From NCBI RefSeq assembly GCF_001460635.1, contig NZ_LN907858.1, positions 1,240,001 through 1,304,000 of the forward strand: a stretch of 64,000 bases of DNA, read 5' to 3'. Source of the DNA: Helicobacter typhlonius. Lineage in GTDB: Bacteria > Campylobacterota > Campylobacteria > Campylobacterales > Helicobacteraceae. The notes beneath the pieces were generated by a model. It was not told where the DNA came from. It did not search any database and saw only the letters and a program-made list of their open reading frames with translations. The position numbers and the translations under genes were made by a program. This document shows positions 38,076 through 47,275 of this stretch, piece by piece (within the stretch, counting starts at the first letter, position 1; every line of letters begins with the position of its first letter).

Positions 38076-38332
38076 ACAATCTCCTTAGTTTATTCACTCT
38101 GCTACGCATTTTATTCTATTCTATCCAAGATTTCATAACATAGAAGATTCTATTTGAGTTTAAGAATCTCCCACCCAAATGCGCATTTCAAACCATAATA
38201 TTTATATGATAATTCAAAGCGATTGCAAGTTTTTAGCATCTGGTGAGAAAATTTATAACTTTAGATTACACAAAAGCACCCATATTTATTTCACTAACCA
38301 CGAAAACTAGATTCTAGCGTGTAAGGCGCGTA

Positions 38333-38361
38333 TTGCTATTTTGAAAAAAATATACTATAAT
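38333..38361 (+). promoter_or_regulatory. sigma70-type promoter upstream of the membrane protein gene
   Basis: TTGCTA (38333-38338) and TATAAT (38356-38361) are 17 bp apart. The next start codon is at 38556, leaving a leader of almost 190 bases in which no convincing gene was found. The remainder of the 38076-38555 gap is AT-rich and shows no other feature. Confidence 0.55.
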
Positions 38362-38555
38362 CACGGCTTTTGTGTGTGGGCTACAGATATCATAGATGTG
38401 GCTTAAGATTCTTAAAATAAGATGATTCTAAAATCAATTTAAGATGTGTTTTTTAATGAGGATTTACAAGATACGAGAATTCTCATTGCGCTATTTGCAC
38501 ATTTTGGGTTTCCAAGCACACAATCAATAAAAGCACAAAACAAAGGATTTAAAAA

Positions 38556-39308
38556 ATGGCATTTTTTAAGACTACCCTACCCATTATCCCAGACAATGTG
38601 CCAATCCACCACATCGACAACACGCCGCAGTTAAAGAGAGCTAAAGGATTATTTATCGCTGTTTTGATACTCAATATACTCTATATATGTTTTGCCTTTA
38701 GTTTTGCACTTAGTAGTATCGCTACTGCTGAGGGAATATTATTGAACTATGAAGAGGTAATGAAAGATGTGATGTTTTACGCATACATTGTTAATTTTAT
38801 ATCAGTCATTGGCGTTTTTTTTGCTCTTTTTTACATATCAAAGCTAAGTTTGAGAAGGAGAGCTTTTAATCTCTACATAGCGTTGTTTGTCATTTCAGCT
38901 ATTATAAATTGTATTAGCTTTTTTGGTAGAAACGACTTATACACGCTTGAAAATATGGAATTAAATACTTTTATTGTGTTGTATTTGATTTTTATACTTA
39001 TCGCAATCCCTGTGTGTATTTATTTGCAATGGCAGCTTAGCAAAGAACTAAGCTTTGTTTTGCACGATGGATTATTCTTTCAAGGATTTAAGATACTTAT
39101 TGTGAGCGTCATTGGTCTCATTTTGATGTATATTGTTATGATTTCTGTGCTGATTTTTGATAGTATGGCAATACTCGTGATTGCTCTCATTGGACTTATG
39201 AGCTTTAGCATACTTGCTATTGTTGGTGGAATTATGTTTCTTATCGCTATTTTTAGAATCCGCCAAGTCGTAGCCTATGGCGAAAATATACGCAATCCTA
39301 TCTCATAA
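38556..39308 (+). CDS. hypothetical multi-pass membrane protein
   Basis: The 250-residue protein has a polar N-terminus of about 30 residues with three His (VPIHHIDN) and then six or seven hydrophobic segments, near residues 33-60, 75-97, 107-122, 137-155, 175-198 and 203-237. No catalytic motif or transporter signature was recognised. AAAGGA precedes the start by seven bases. The DUF3240 gene follows nine bases later, so the two may form an operon. Function unknown; the small-molecule or ion transport suggested by topology is only a guess. Confidence 0.7.
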   Translation: MAFFKTTLPIIPDNVPIHHIDNTPQLKRAKGLFIAVLILNILYICFAFSFALSSIATAEGILLNYEEVMKDVMFYAYIVNFISVIGVFFALFYISKLSLRRRAFNLYIALFVISAIINCISFFGRNDLYTLENMELNTFIVLYLIFILIAIPVCIYLQWQLSKELSFVLHDGLFFQGFKILIVSVIGLILMYIVMISVLIFDSMAILVIALIGLMSFSILAIVGGIMFLIAIFRIRQVVAYGENIRNPIS

Positions 39309-39317
39309 GATACAGCA

Positions 39318-39644
39318 ATGCAACAAGAAACATTAAGCGTAGATATTTATTGTAAGAAAGAGCTAAAAGACTCTATTGTAGATATGCTATTAGAGGACGG
39401 ATATGATGATTTTTTTTATATCCAGTGTGAAAAATATGCCTCAAGCTCATTCCTTAAAAGCACCATAGAGCAAGTAAGTGGTAGGCAGGAATATGGACTA
39501 TTTAGAATGTTTCTAAGCGACCAGCAAGGTGTGCGTTCTGTAATAAATAAGCTTTTCCAAGCCTTTGGCACAGATAATGTGAGAATCTACACACATTCTG
39601 TATTTTCGCCTTTGGAGTTCACTACTAACGCGAAAGAAACCTAA
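39318..39644 (+). CDS. DUF3240-like PII-fold protein
   Basis: The 108-residue protein starts with a strand pattern (LSVDIYCKKELKDSIVDMLLEDG) and contains a central YDDFFYIQCEKYAS and a terminal VRIYTHSV, which suggest a ferredoxin-like (PII-type) fold as in DUF3240 proteins. Members often sit next to metal efflux systems; the neighbour here is an unknown membrane protein, which could be its partner. There is no signal peptide. The family is inferred from memory of the pattern and is moderately certain. Confidence 0.6.
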   Translation: MQQETLSVDIYCKKELKDSIVDMLLEDGYDDFFYIQCEKYASSSFLKSTIEQVSGRQEYGLFRMFLSDQQGVRSVINKLFQAFGTDNVRIYTHSVFSPLEFTTNAKET

Positions 39645-39711
39645 AGTCTAGATTCTATATGATTATACCTCTTTAACCCAAGTGAGACAAAACCAAAACA
39701 TTTCTTTTTGT

Positions 39712-39720
39712 GGGGGGGGG
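39712..39720 (+). repeat. G9 homopolymer tract
   Basis: Nine consecutive G follow TTCTTTTTGT in the 120-bp gap between two converging genes. Tracts of this length slip often in Campylobacterota and drive phase variation when they are in coding or promoter DNA. Here it is outside both genes and near their 3' ends, so a direct on/off role is unlikely. Confidence 0.85.
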
Positions 39721-39764
39721 CAGAACTAAGTCTTTTTAGGGCTAAAACTTTTATAAGTAACCTT

Positions 39765-40334
39765 TTATCCTCTCAACACTTTTGGTAGAGTTATCCCAAT
39801 CTGCCCTTGATACTTACCATTCTTATCCTTATAGCTTACCTCACAAGACTCATCGCCCTCAAGGAAAAGCACCTGCGCTATACCCTCATTGGCATAAATT
39901 TTTGCCGGAAGCGGCGTAGTGTTGCTAATCTCAATCGTGATATGCCCCTCAAATTCGGGTTCAAAAGGTGTAACATTGACGATTATCCCACAGCGCGCAT
40001 AGGTGCTTTTACCTAGACAAATCGCCAAAACATTGCGCGGGATTCTAAAATATTCTATTGTGCGTGCAAGAGCAAAGGAGTTTGGAGGCACGAGGCAAAA
40101 GCCCTCCTTACTTGCATCTACCTCCACAACATTGCGTTCATCAAAGCTTTTAGGATCAACCAAAGTTGCGCCGATATTTGTAAAAATCATAAATTCGTGT
40201 CCCACGCGAATATCATACCCATAGCTTGAAAGTCCATAACTTACGATATTTTTTCCCACTTGCTTTTCACAAAATGGCTCAATCATACCATTTTTACTCA
40301 TTTCTTTAATCCACAAATCCGACTTTAACCCCAT
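39765..40334 (-). CDS. dcd: dCTP deaminase
   Basis: The 189-residue enzyme (from the ATG giving [12 protein letters not shown]) converts dCTP to dUTP, which Dut (at 55690-56130) then hydrolyses to dUMP for thymidylate synthesis. Signature regions are [10 protein letters not shown] near residue 38, the catalytic Arg/Glu region [21 protein letters not shown] near 125 and the C-terminal [10 protein letters not shown] that closes over the nucleotide. The longer reading from 40346 is less likely than the start seen in related species. It diverges from accB with 82 bp between. Confidence 0.94.
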   Translation of the reverse strand: MGLKSDLWIKEMSKNGMIEPFCEKQVGKNIVSYGLSSYGYDIRVGHEFMIFTNIGATLVDPKSFDERNVVEVDASKEGFCLVPPNSFALARTIEYFRIPRNVLAICLGKSTYARCGIIVNVTPFEPEFEGHITIEISNTTPLPAKIYANEGIAQVLFLEGDESCEVSYKDKNGKYQGQIGITLPKVLRG

Positions 40335-40416
40335 TGCAAACCTCACTTTTATAAATTGTTTTTTTTAAAAAATCGTGTTATTATAGCAAATTAAATTCAC
40401 TCTAAAAGGTGCGACA

Positions 40417-40881
40417 ATGAATCTACAAGAAATAAAAAAAATTATGGAACTTTTTGATAACAGCAACATAGCGAAGTTTCAGCTTAAGCAAGAAGGTATC
40501 GAACTCAAGCTCCAAAAAGCTACTGCTTGTAATGTAGTGCAGTCTCTCCCACAAGTTACCACACAAACCATTCCACAAGCTCCAGTAGCTACCGAATCTA
40601 GTGCGCCGAGTGCGCCACAAAGCGCTTCGAAAGAAAGTAGTGGCGTTTTTGTTACTTCACCAATGGTAGGGACTTTCTACCGCTCGCCAAGCCCAGGCGC
40701 GGCTCCCTATGTGAATGTTGGGGATATTGTGAAAAAGGGGCAAACCGTTGGGATTATCGAAGCAATGAAAATTATGAATGAAATCGAAGCAGATTTTGAC
40801 TGCAAAATTGTCGCGCTTGAAGTCAATGATGGGCAACCGGTAGAATATGGTGCAAATCTCATCAAAGTCGAAAAACTCTAA
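40417..40881 (+). CDS. accB: biotin carboxyl carrier protein of acetyl-CoA carboxylase
   Basis: The 154-residue protein has an N-terminal helical part, a linker rich in Ala, Pro, Thr and Ser (about residues 45-80) and a C-terminal biotinyl domain with EAMKIMNEIEAD, whose Lys near residue 118 is biotinylated. It carries the carboxyl group between AccC and AccAD in fatty acid synthesis. AccC follows nine bases later. A TATTAT-like -10 lies about 40 bp upstream of the start. Confidence 0.96.
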   Translation: MNLQEIKKIMELFDNSNIAKFQLKQEGIELKLQKATACNVVQSLPQVTTQTIPQAPVATESSAPSAPQSASKESSGVFVTSPMVGTFYRSPSPGAAPYVNVGDIVKKGQTVGIIEAMKIMNEIEADFDCKIVALEVNDGQPVEYGANLIKVEKL

Positions 40882-40890
40882 GGCAAAGTA

Positions 40891-42258
40891 ATGAGTATTG
40901 AGAAAAAGAATATACAAAAGATTCTTATTGCAAACCGCGGTGAAATCACGCTACGCGCAATTAGAACAATTCAGGAAATGGGAAAAGAGGCAATCGCTAT
41001 CTATTCAACCGCAGACAAAGATGCCTATTATCTTGATGTAGCAGATGCAAAAATCTGCGTAGGTGGGGACAAATCGAATGAGAGCTATCTCAATATCCCA
41101 GCAATTATGAGCGCGGCAGAGCTTTTAAAAGCTGATGCGATTTTTCCGGGTTATGGATTTTTAAGTGAGAATCAAAACTTTGTGGAGATTTGCTCTCATC
41201 ACGGCATAGAGTTTATTGGTCCAACCGCTGATGTTATGGTGCTAATGAGCGATAAATCGAAAGCAAAAGATGTAATGAAAGAAGCGGGTGTGCCGGTGAT
41301 TTTAGGAAGTGATGGTGCGCTTAAGGACTATAAGGAGGCGCAAAAAATCGCTGATGAAATTGGCTATCCCGTGATTCTAAAGGCTGCTGCGGGTGGTGGT
41401 GGTAGAGGTATGCGCGTGGTAGAAAAGCCAGAAATGCTTAAGAATCTCTATCTCGCGGCTGAATCTGAAGCTGTTAGCGCATTTGGTGATGGCACAATCT
41501 ATATGGAGAAATTTATCCGCAATCCTAAACATATTGAGGTGCAGATTCTAGCCGATAAGCACGGCAATGTGTTGCATATCGGTGAGCGCGACTGCTCCGC
41601 ACAAAGACGTCAGCAAAAACTCATCGAAGAATCTCCAGCAATTGTACTTAAACCTGAAGTGCGCAAAAGGCTTCTTGAAACCGCAGTAAAAGCAGCGCAA
41701 TACATCAAATATGTGGGCGCGGGGACTTTTGAGTTTTTACTCGATGCGAATTATGAGGATTTCTATTTTATGGAGATGAATACACGCTTACAGGTCGAAC
41801 ACACCGTGAGTGAAATGGTAAGCGGACTTGATTTGGTGGAGTGGATGATACGCATAGCAGAGGGAGAGAAGCTCCCAAATCAAGAAAGCATTAGCTTTAA
41901 AGGACATTCTATTGAGTGCCGAATCACCGCCGAAGATCCAGAAAAATTCTACCCTTGCCCGGGTAAAATCACAAAATGGGTAGCACCGGGTGGGGCGAAT
42001 GTGCGCCTTGATACTCACGCGTATGGTGGATATGTCGTGCCAATGCACTATGATTCTATGATTGGCAAACTCATCGTGTGGGGCAAGGATAGAACCCAAG
42101 CCATTAATCGTATGCACCGAGCTTTGAGGGAATTTTGTGTCGAGGGCGTAAAAACAACTATTCCCTTTCACATCAAGATGATGCAAAATCGAGATTTTAT
42201 TGCTTCAAATATTCACACGAAATATTTGGAACAAAATATGCTTAATTTAGAGCAGTAG
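40891..42258 (+). CDS. accC: biotin carboxylase of acetyl-CoA carboxylase
   Basis: This 455-residue ATP-grasp enzyme has KILIANRGEITLRAIRT at the start, the ATP loop AAAGGGGRGMRVV near residue 170, HIEVQILADKHGNVLHIGERDCSAQRR near 213 and EMNTRLQVEHTVSE near 293, which holds the catalytic Arg. It carboxylates biotin on AccB with bicarbonate and ATP. The accBC pair is followed by the coiled-coil gene and pseC, the same order as around HP0371-HP0366 in H. pylori. Confidence 0.97.
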   Translation: MSIEKKNIQKILIANRGEITLRAIRTIQEMGKEAIAIYSTADKDAYYLDVADAKICVGGDKSNESYLNIPAIMSAAELLKADAIFPGYGFLSENQNFVEICSHHGIEFIGPTADVMVLMSDKSKAKDVMKEAGVPVILGSDGALKDYKEAQKIADEIGYPVILKAAAGGGGRGMRVVEKPEMLKNLYLAAESEAVSAFGDGTIYMEKFIRNPKHIEVQILADKHGNVLHIGERDCSAQRRQQKLIEESPAIVLKPEVRKRLLETAVKAAQYIKYVGAGTFEFLLDANYEDFYFMEMNTRLQVEHTVSEMVSGLDLVEWMIRIAEGEKLPNQESISFKGHSIECRITAEDPEKFYPCPGKITKWVAPGGANVRLDTHAYGGYVVPMHYDSMIGKLIVWGKDRTQAINRMHRALREFCVEGVKTTIPFHIKMMQNRDFIASNIHTKYLEQNMLNLEQ

Positions 42259-42295
42259 GCGAGGATGAGGATTTATTTTACTTAAAGGAGCAAGT

Positions 42296-43012
42296 ATGAA
42301 AATTAGCAATACAACACAAAAGCTCGCCCAAGAAGAACTAAGAAGAGACGAGCTAAAAAAACAAGACAATAAGGTAAAGCAAACTCAAGCCGCGCAAAAA
42401 AGTGCTGTTGCAAGTAGTGTGGGCAAAAGTGCAGATACAAGCGAGATGAGCAATAACCCACTTGCACAGGATATTAAGAGGATTAATAGCGACATCGGTA
42501 AGCTTCAGGTCGCGCAAAAATCACTCAAATCCATAGAGCCAGATGCAAAGAAAATACTAGAACTTTCTAAGGATTATGAGGAAAGCCTAGACAAAACAGA
42601 ACAAAGTAGCATAAAAGAAGAAATAAGCACATTAAAAAAAGGTATAGAATCTATACTCAAAGGGGCTACTTTTGAGGGTTCTAGCGTATTTAATAAAAAC
42701 ATCAAGGACAACAAAGAGCGAGTGATTTTTGACGCACAAAAACTTGATACAAAGCTCATAAATAATGACGCACAAAAGTTTTATGATGTATTAAAGGAGC
42801 AACAAAGTCAGATTCAAGACGCTATCCAAACCCTGCAAGGACAAGCGCAAGAAAGCACAGGCAAACTTGCTTCAAAGGACATTAAGATAGATAAAAATCA
42901 CAGCACAGAAAGCACTGATGGTTCATTCCTTAAGAAATTTAGCTCACTTTTCCGCGCCTCGCACAATGCAGAAAAATTAAACAATCAGCGAGTGCAAGAG
43001 CTTTTAGCTTAG
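42296..43012 (+). CDS. hypothetical coiled-coil protein between accC and pseC
   Basis: The 238-residue protein begins MKISNTTQKLAQEELRR and is mostly charged helix rich in Lys, Gln, Asp and Ser, with heptad-like stretches near residues 8-35, 60-120 and 150-185. There is no signal peptide or membrane helix. The arrangement of polar helices recalls flagellar export substrates or their partners, and the neighbour pseC makes the flagellin sugar, so a motility link is possible but unproven. GGAG with good spacing supports the start. The family is not recognised. Confidence 0.6.
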   Translation: MKISNTTQKLAQEELRRDELKKQDNKVKQTQAAQKSAVASSVGKSADTSEMSNNPLAQDIKRINSDIGKLQVAQKSLKSIEPDAKKILELSKDYEESLDKTEQSSIKEEISTLKKGIESILKGATFEGSSVFNKNIKDNKERVIFDAQKLDTKLINNDAQKFYDVLKEQQSQIQDAIQTLQGQAQESTGKLASKDIKIDKNHSTESTDGSFLKKFSSLFRASHNAEKLNNQRVQELLA

Positions 43013-43033
43013 TTTGCCCTAGATTCAAAAGTA

Positions 43034-44215
43034 ATGCCTGTGATACCTTATAGTAGGCAACTCATCGAGCAAGACGATATAGACGCACTTTGCTCTCTTG
43101 CACGCTCATCTCATCTCACACAAGGCAATATGACAAAAATCTTTGAAACCGCGATATGTGAAAAATCTAACGCACAATATGCCATTACCTTTAATTCCGC
43201 TACCTCCGCACTATATGCGCTTTATGGCGCCTTTATGTATAAATATTTCCCGCAGTATTTAGATTCTAAAAATTCCCAAACAAATACATTCATAGAGGAA
43301 ATATATTTTGTTACCTCGCCCATAAGCTTTGTGGCTACGACTAATATGATGCTGCAGTGGGGGATTAAACCCATTTTTTGTGATGTAAAGAGCGATGGCA
43401 ATATTGATGAAAATATCTTAGAAACCTTGCTCACCACGCATAGCAAACGAGATTCTATAAAGGCGATTGTAAGCGTGGATTATGCTGGTAAAAGTGTAGA
43501 GATAGAATCCTTACGTGCAATCGCAAACAAACATAATCTTTTATTGTTTTCCGATAGCTCCCATTCATTTGGTGGTAGCTACAATGGCTCTCCTATAGGC
43601 TCTCTCGCCGATGCGACTATTTTTAGCTTCCACGCGGTAAAGCCTATCACAACCGCAGAGGGCGGTGCATTAGTAACTAATGATAAAGATTTAGCGCATT
43701 ATGCGAGGCTTTTGCTCTCTCACGGCGTGGAAAAGCAGGGTTTATGGCACTATGACTGCACACTTGCTGGTATGAATTTTCGTCTAAGTGATCTTGGCTC
43801 GGCACTCGGGCTTAGTCAGTTTCAAAAGATTGAACGTTTTATCGCACATCGCCATCAAATCGCACTTTTTTATGATGAGTTTTTTAAGGACAATATACAC
43901 TTTCATACCATTCCCATAGATTCACACATTGTGAGCACTCATCATCTCTACCCGATTTTGCTACTCCCACACCTCCATACTCATAAGGAGCAAATCTTTA
44001 AATCCTTACAGGCACAAGGACTTGGTGTGCAGGTGCATTACAAACCCATTTATCAATTTAGCCTTTATAAGAATCTTTTTGGTGAGATGAGTTTGCCTAA
44101 TGCCGATAATTTTTATCTCTCTACCCTCTCTATCCCTTGTCATCAGGCTTTGAGTATGGAACAGGCACAAGATATAGCCAATATTGTTTTGAAAGAATGC
44201 AATAAAATCCGCTAA
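43034..44215 (+). CDS. pseC: pseudaminic acid pathway aminotransferase PseC
   Basis: The 393-residue protein is a DegT/DnrJ/EryC1-type PLP aminotransferase: IPYSRQLIEQDDIDALCSLARSS at the start, FNSATSALYAL near residue 53, SDSSHSFGGSYNG near 172 and the PLP-binding Lys in FSFHAVKPITTAEGGAL near 197. PseC forms UDP-4-amino-4,6-dideoxy-N-acetyl-altrosamine on the way to pseudaminic acid, which decorates flagellins in Helicobacter and Campylobacter. The family is certain; the pathway rests on the strong likeness to PseC and on the accBC neighbourhood. It starts 21 bp after the coiled-coil gene. Confidence 0.88.
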   Translation: MPVIPYSRQLIEQDDIDALCSLARSSHLTQGNMTKIFETAICEKSNAQYAITFNSATSALYALYGAFMYKYFPQYLDSKNSQTNTFIEEIYFVTSPISFVATTNMMLQWGIKPIFCDVKSDGNIDENILETLLTTHSKRDSIKAIVSVDYAGKSVEIESLRAIANKHNLLLFSDSSHSFGGSYNGSPIGSLADATIFSFHAVKPITTAEGGALVTNDKDLAHYARLLLSHGVEKQGLWHYDCTLAGMNFRLSDLGSALGLSQFQKIERFIAHRHQIALFYDEFFKDNIHFHTIPIDSHIVSTHHLYPILLLPHLHTHKEQIFKSLQAQGLGVQVHYKPIYQFSLYKNLFGEMSLPNADNFYLSTLSIPCHQALSMEQAQDIANIVLKECNKIR

Positions 44216-44390
44216 TCCACAAAGCGCAAAAAAGCCATCGCTACTCATAGATTTAAACAATACACAATAGATTCAAAAAAGCACCAAACTCGCTTAATCC
44301 TCGCATACGCGCATAAAACAATGTATTATTTACTTTCTTTCAATACAATTTAGCATATATTGTTCATTTCATTACACAATGGAGATTATT

Positions 44391-46145
44391 ATGTTTAATC
44401 GTCTCTCGCTTCGAATCAAATTAGCTTCTCTTGTCTTTGCTTCCACTATTAGTTTTGCTGTGCTTGTTGTATTTGTATTTGTCGAACAAGAAGAACTCGC
44501 ACAGCAAGCAAGTGATCATTTATATCAAGTCATTCAAACAGAAGTCGAGCAACGTATAAAACTCTCTACAGATTTACTCGCAGAGTCGCTTGGCACACTC
44601 GTCAAGGGACGTAATGAAGCCGAGCAGATTCGCATTATCGCTGAAGCCATAGAGGATTTTCGCTTTGAAGATGATAAATCTGGTTATTTTTTCGCCTATA
44701 AAGAATATGTCCCTGTGGCTCACCCTACGCGCAAAGACTTAATTGGCAAATCTCTTGCGCAGACCAAAGATGCAAATGGCGTATATTATGTGCGAGAGCT
44801 TTATGATAGCGCAAAAACGCAGACAAAAGAGGGAAAATTCGTGCATTTTGTGTTTTCAAAGCCTATGCCTAATGGTTCTTTAGATAATGCACCAAAAATC
44901 GCCTATGCCGCGCTCATACCAAACACACAAGATATTTGGCTATCTACTGGCGTATATATAGATACCCTAGGCATTTATACACAGGATATTTCATCGATTC
45001 TTATAGATTTGGTGCATAGCACAATGGGAGAGGCTGTCATCATAGGCTTATGTGTATTTATTTGTGTGTTTGTGCCACTGATTATACTTTTCTACCGCTC
45101 ATTGTTTAGGAGCGTTCGTGTCTTGCGAGAGAACTTGACTTTATTCTTTAAATATCTTAGCCACGAGAGCACTAAGATAGACATCATTGAGCTTGAAGGC
45201 AAAGATGAGTTTGCGCAAATGGTGCGTGATATTAAAGAAAATATCAAAGATGTAACCACAGGCTTAGAGCAAGACCAAAAGCTTGTAAAGCAGTCTTTGC
45301 AGGTTATTGAAAGGGCAAAACAAGGATATGCTGACACGCTTATTGAACTTAAAGGACATAATCCCGAATTGAATAAATTACGAGATTCTATGAATGACCT
45401 TTTAGAACTTCTCCAAAATGCGGTAGGAAAGAATCTCCCAGAGATTGTTCGTGTATTCGATAGCTATACTAAACTAGACTTCACCACAGAAGTAAAAGAT
45501 GCAAGTGGTAGAGTAGAAGTTGTTACAAATACTCTAGGCGAAGAGATTAGAAAAATGCTCTCTACAAGTGCTGCCTTTGCTCAAACATTAGGTAATGAAG
45601 CACAAGGCTTACAAGAAGCAGTGAATAAACTCACAAATCTTACAAACTCTCAAGCAAGTAGCTTAGAACAAACAGCTCAAGCAGTAGAAGAAATTACTTC
45701 ATCTATGCAAAATGTAAGCAGTAAGACAAGTGAAGTCATTCAACAAAGTGAAGATATTAAAAATGTCATTGGCATTATTAGAGACATTGCAGACCAAACA
45801 AACTTACTTGCTCTTAATGCAGCAATAGAAGCTGCACGTGCAGGAGAGCACGGAAGAGGATTTGCTGTTGTTGCTGATGAAGTAAGAAAACTAGCAGAGC
45901 GCACTCAAAAATCTCTAGGTGAGATTGAAGCCAATACAAATCTCTTGGTTCAATCTATTAATGATATGGGTGAATCTATTAGAGAGCAAACAACTGGTGT
46001 TACTCAAATTAATGATGCTATATCACATTTAGAATCTGTAACACAAGAGAATGTTGAGATTGCTAATGCAAGCTCAGAGATTAGTGAAAGAGTAGATAAA
46101 GTAGCTAAAGATATTCTAGATGATGTGAATAAGAAGAAGTTCTAA
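44391..46145 (+). CDS. methyl-accepting chemotaxis protein with periplasmic Cache sensor
   Basis: The 584-residue receptor has a membrane helix near residues 10-28, a periplasmic single-Cache domain at about 30-205 ([32 protein letters not shown]), a second membrane helix near 212-235, a HAMP-like stretch and a signalling domain with the hairpin tip [39 protein letters not shown] near 460-500. I use the ATG at 44391, six bases after GGAG. Codon use changes inside the gene: Arg is mostly CGN before about 45,480 and mostly AGA after, which suggests a mosaic formed by exchange of the signalling half with another receptor gene. Confidence 0.93.
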   Translation: MFNRLSLRIKLASLVFASTISFAVLVVFVFVEQEELAQQASDHLYQVIQTEVEQRIKLSTDLLAESLGTLVKGRNEAEQIRIIAEAIEDFRFEDDKSGYFFAYKEYVPVAHPTRKDLIGKSLAQTKDANGVYYVRELYDSAKTQTKEGKFVHFVFSKPMPNGSLDNAPKIAYAALIPNTQDIWLSTGVYIDTLGIYTQDISSILIDLVHSTMGEAVIIGLCVFICVFVPLIILFYRSLFRSVRVLRENLTLFFKYLSHESTKIDIIELEGKDEFAQMVRDIKENIKDVTTGLEQDQKLVKQSLQVIERAKQGYADTLIELKGHNPELNKLRDSMNDLLELLQNAVGKNLPEIVRVFDSYTKLDFTTEVKDASGRVEVVTNTLGEEIRKMLSTSAAFAQTLGNEAQGLQEAVNKLTNLTNSQASSLEQTAQAVEEITSSMQNVSSKTSEVIQQSEDIKNVIGIIRDIADQTNLLALNAAIEAARAGEHGRGFAVVADEVRKLAERTQKSLGEIEANTNLLVQSINDMGESIREQTTGVTQINDAISHLESVTQENVEIANASSEISERVDKVAKDILDDVNKKKF

Positions 46146-47275
46146 GCTCTAAGTAGGGCTTAAAAGTTTGCTTGGCTCTAGTAGCTAAGAGTCATCAAAA
46201 ACTAGGGCTTTATCTAAAGACTTTAGCTCTATGGGCTATGAGCTAATAGATGAAGTTTTAGACTAAAAGTCTCTAGTGGCTCTTATGTCCTCTATGATAG
46301 AAAAATTTAAAGCAACCAATTTGCTTTAAATCCCAAAGACTACTCTTGCCCTAGTAAGTATGCTATTGGATAAAAGAAATGCTTAACTCATTAAAATAGG
46401 GATTGTGCCTAAGATAGAAAGAGCACTAGCCATAGCTCTTGCGAGATTCTATAAAGATTTAATATTCTTTAGGGTAGAAAGAAAAGAGCAATCTAACCAA
46501 AAGAGGCTTTATTATAAAACACACAAAAGATTATCTCAATTCCCCAAACATCATTAGCCATAAACCAAAGTAATAAGATAAGATTGTTAAGCTTCCCAAA
46601 ACTCATAAAGGCTAAAATAACGATGTATCCCATAAAAACTATAACTAAAATAATTCCTAAAGGGTTTTTATGATGCTTCAAGACTCTTGGGCTTCTTTGA
46701 GAAATGCCACTCCATATATTAAGATGAATAAATAATGCTACTTACTCAAAATGGAATTTGTGTGCTATGAGCTTGGCTCTTTGAAAATGCTCCTTATTTA
46801 AAGATTCTTATAAGATTTATCAAATCTCACTTCTTTTAGAAACTTTGCCAAAGTATATTAGAATAAGAAAGACATTAAAGCAAATAAGTAGCATTTACTT
46901 ATTTGCTTTAATGTCTTTGTGATACTTACTTATCTTTGCTTTACTTTTATATATAAACAAAATACTTTATAAAAGCTTTATCCTTATATTTAGAATAATC
47001 TACTCCATAGAAATGGCTTTTAATAAGGATTTAGAATCTAGCTTAGGCAATCCTTGAAAACGAGTAAAAACAATAAAGATAAAGCACAAGTAAAAGCATT
47101 AAGGAATCTAGGATAAATGGCTATTATTCTAAGAATGATGATAAAGTCATAAGGAGAATGATTAAGTGCAGTGGCAAAACCACAGAGCCACACTTATATA
47201 TTTATCCCCTTTTATTTGAAATATACCGCTCACGCACTTAAAAAACTTTTTGTGAAAGAAAGATTCTATCTCATC
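46146..47275. other. decayed AT-rich intergenic region with gene remnants
   Basis: These 1130 bases between the receptor and the csd6-like gene contain no intact gene. Two stretches look formerly coding. On the plus strand, frame 46330-46557 reads TLALVSMLLDKRNA, a stop at 46384-46386, then LIKIGIVPKIERALAIALAR and a basic tail. On the minus strand, 46493-46741 is open without an ATG and gives a hydrophobic peptide (NPLGIILVIVFMGYIVILAF). They overlap, so at most one is real. A further plus-strand piece near 47121-47240 is open for about 40 codons. None matches a family I know. Confidence 0.55.
46868..46918. repeat. perfect 23-bp inverted repeat with 5-base spacer
   Basis: Bases 46868-46890 (AAAGACATTAAAGCAAATAA followed by GTA) are the exact reverse complement of 46896-46918, with spacer GCATT. 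The arms are AT-rich. Such a long perfect stem is not a normal intrinsic terminator because it lacks a GC-rich stem and U-tract; it could be a remnant of mobile DNA, a protein-binding site or a structured RNA. Confidence 0.9.

Noticed and set aside
38446-38634. 62-codon plus-strand frame overlapping the membrane protein start
   Set aside because: It overlaps the well-supported gene at 38556 in another frame and has no coding character.
46493-46681. Small hydrophobic protein gene of 62 codons
   Set aside because: It begins at TTG with no ribosome site, the frame stays open upstream without an ATG, and it overlaps a competing decayed frame on the other strand.
46868-46918. Intrinsic terminator for the chemoreceptor gene
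   Set aside because: It lies more than 700 bp after the stop, the stem is AT-rich and no U-tract specific to one strand follows.
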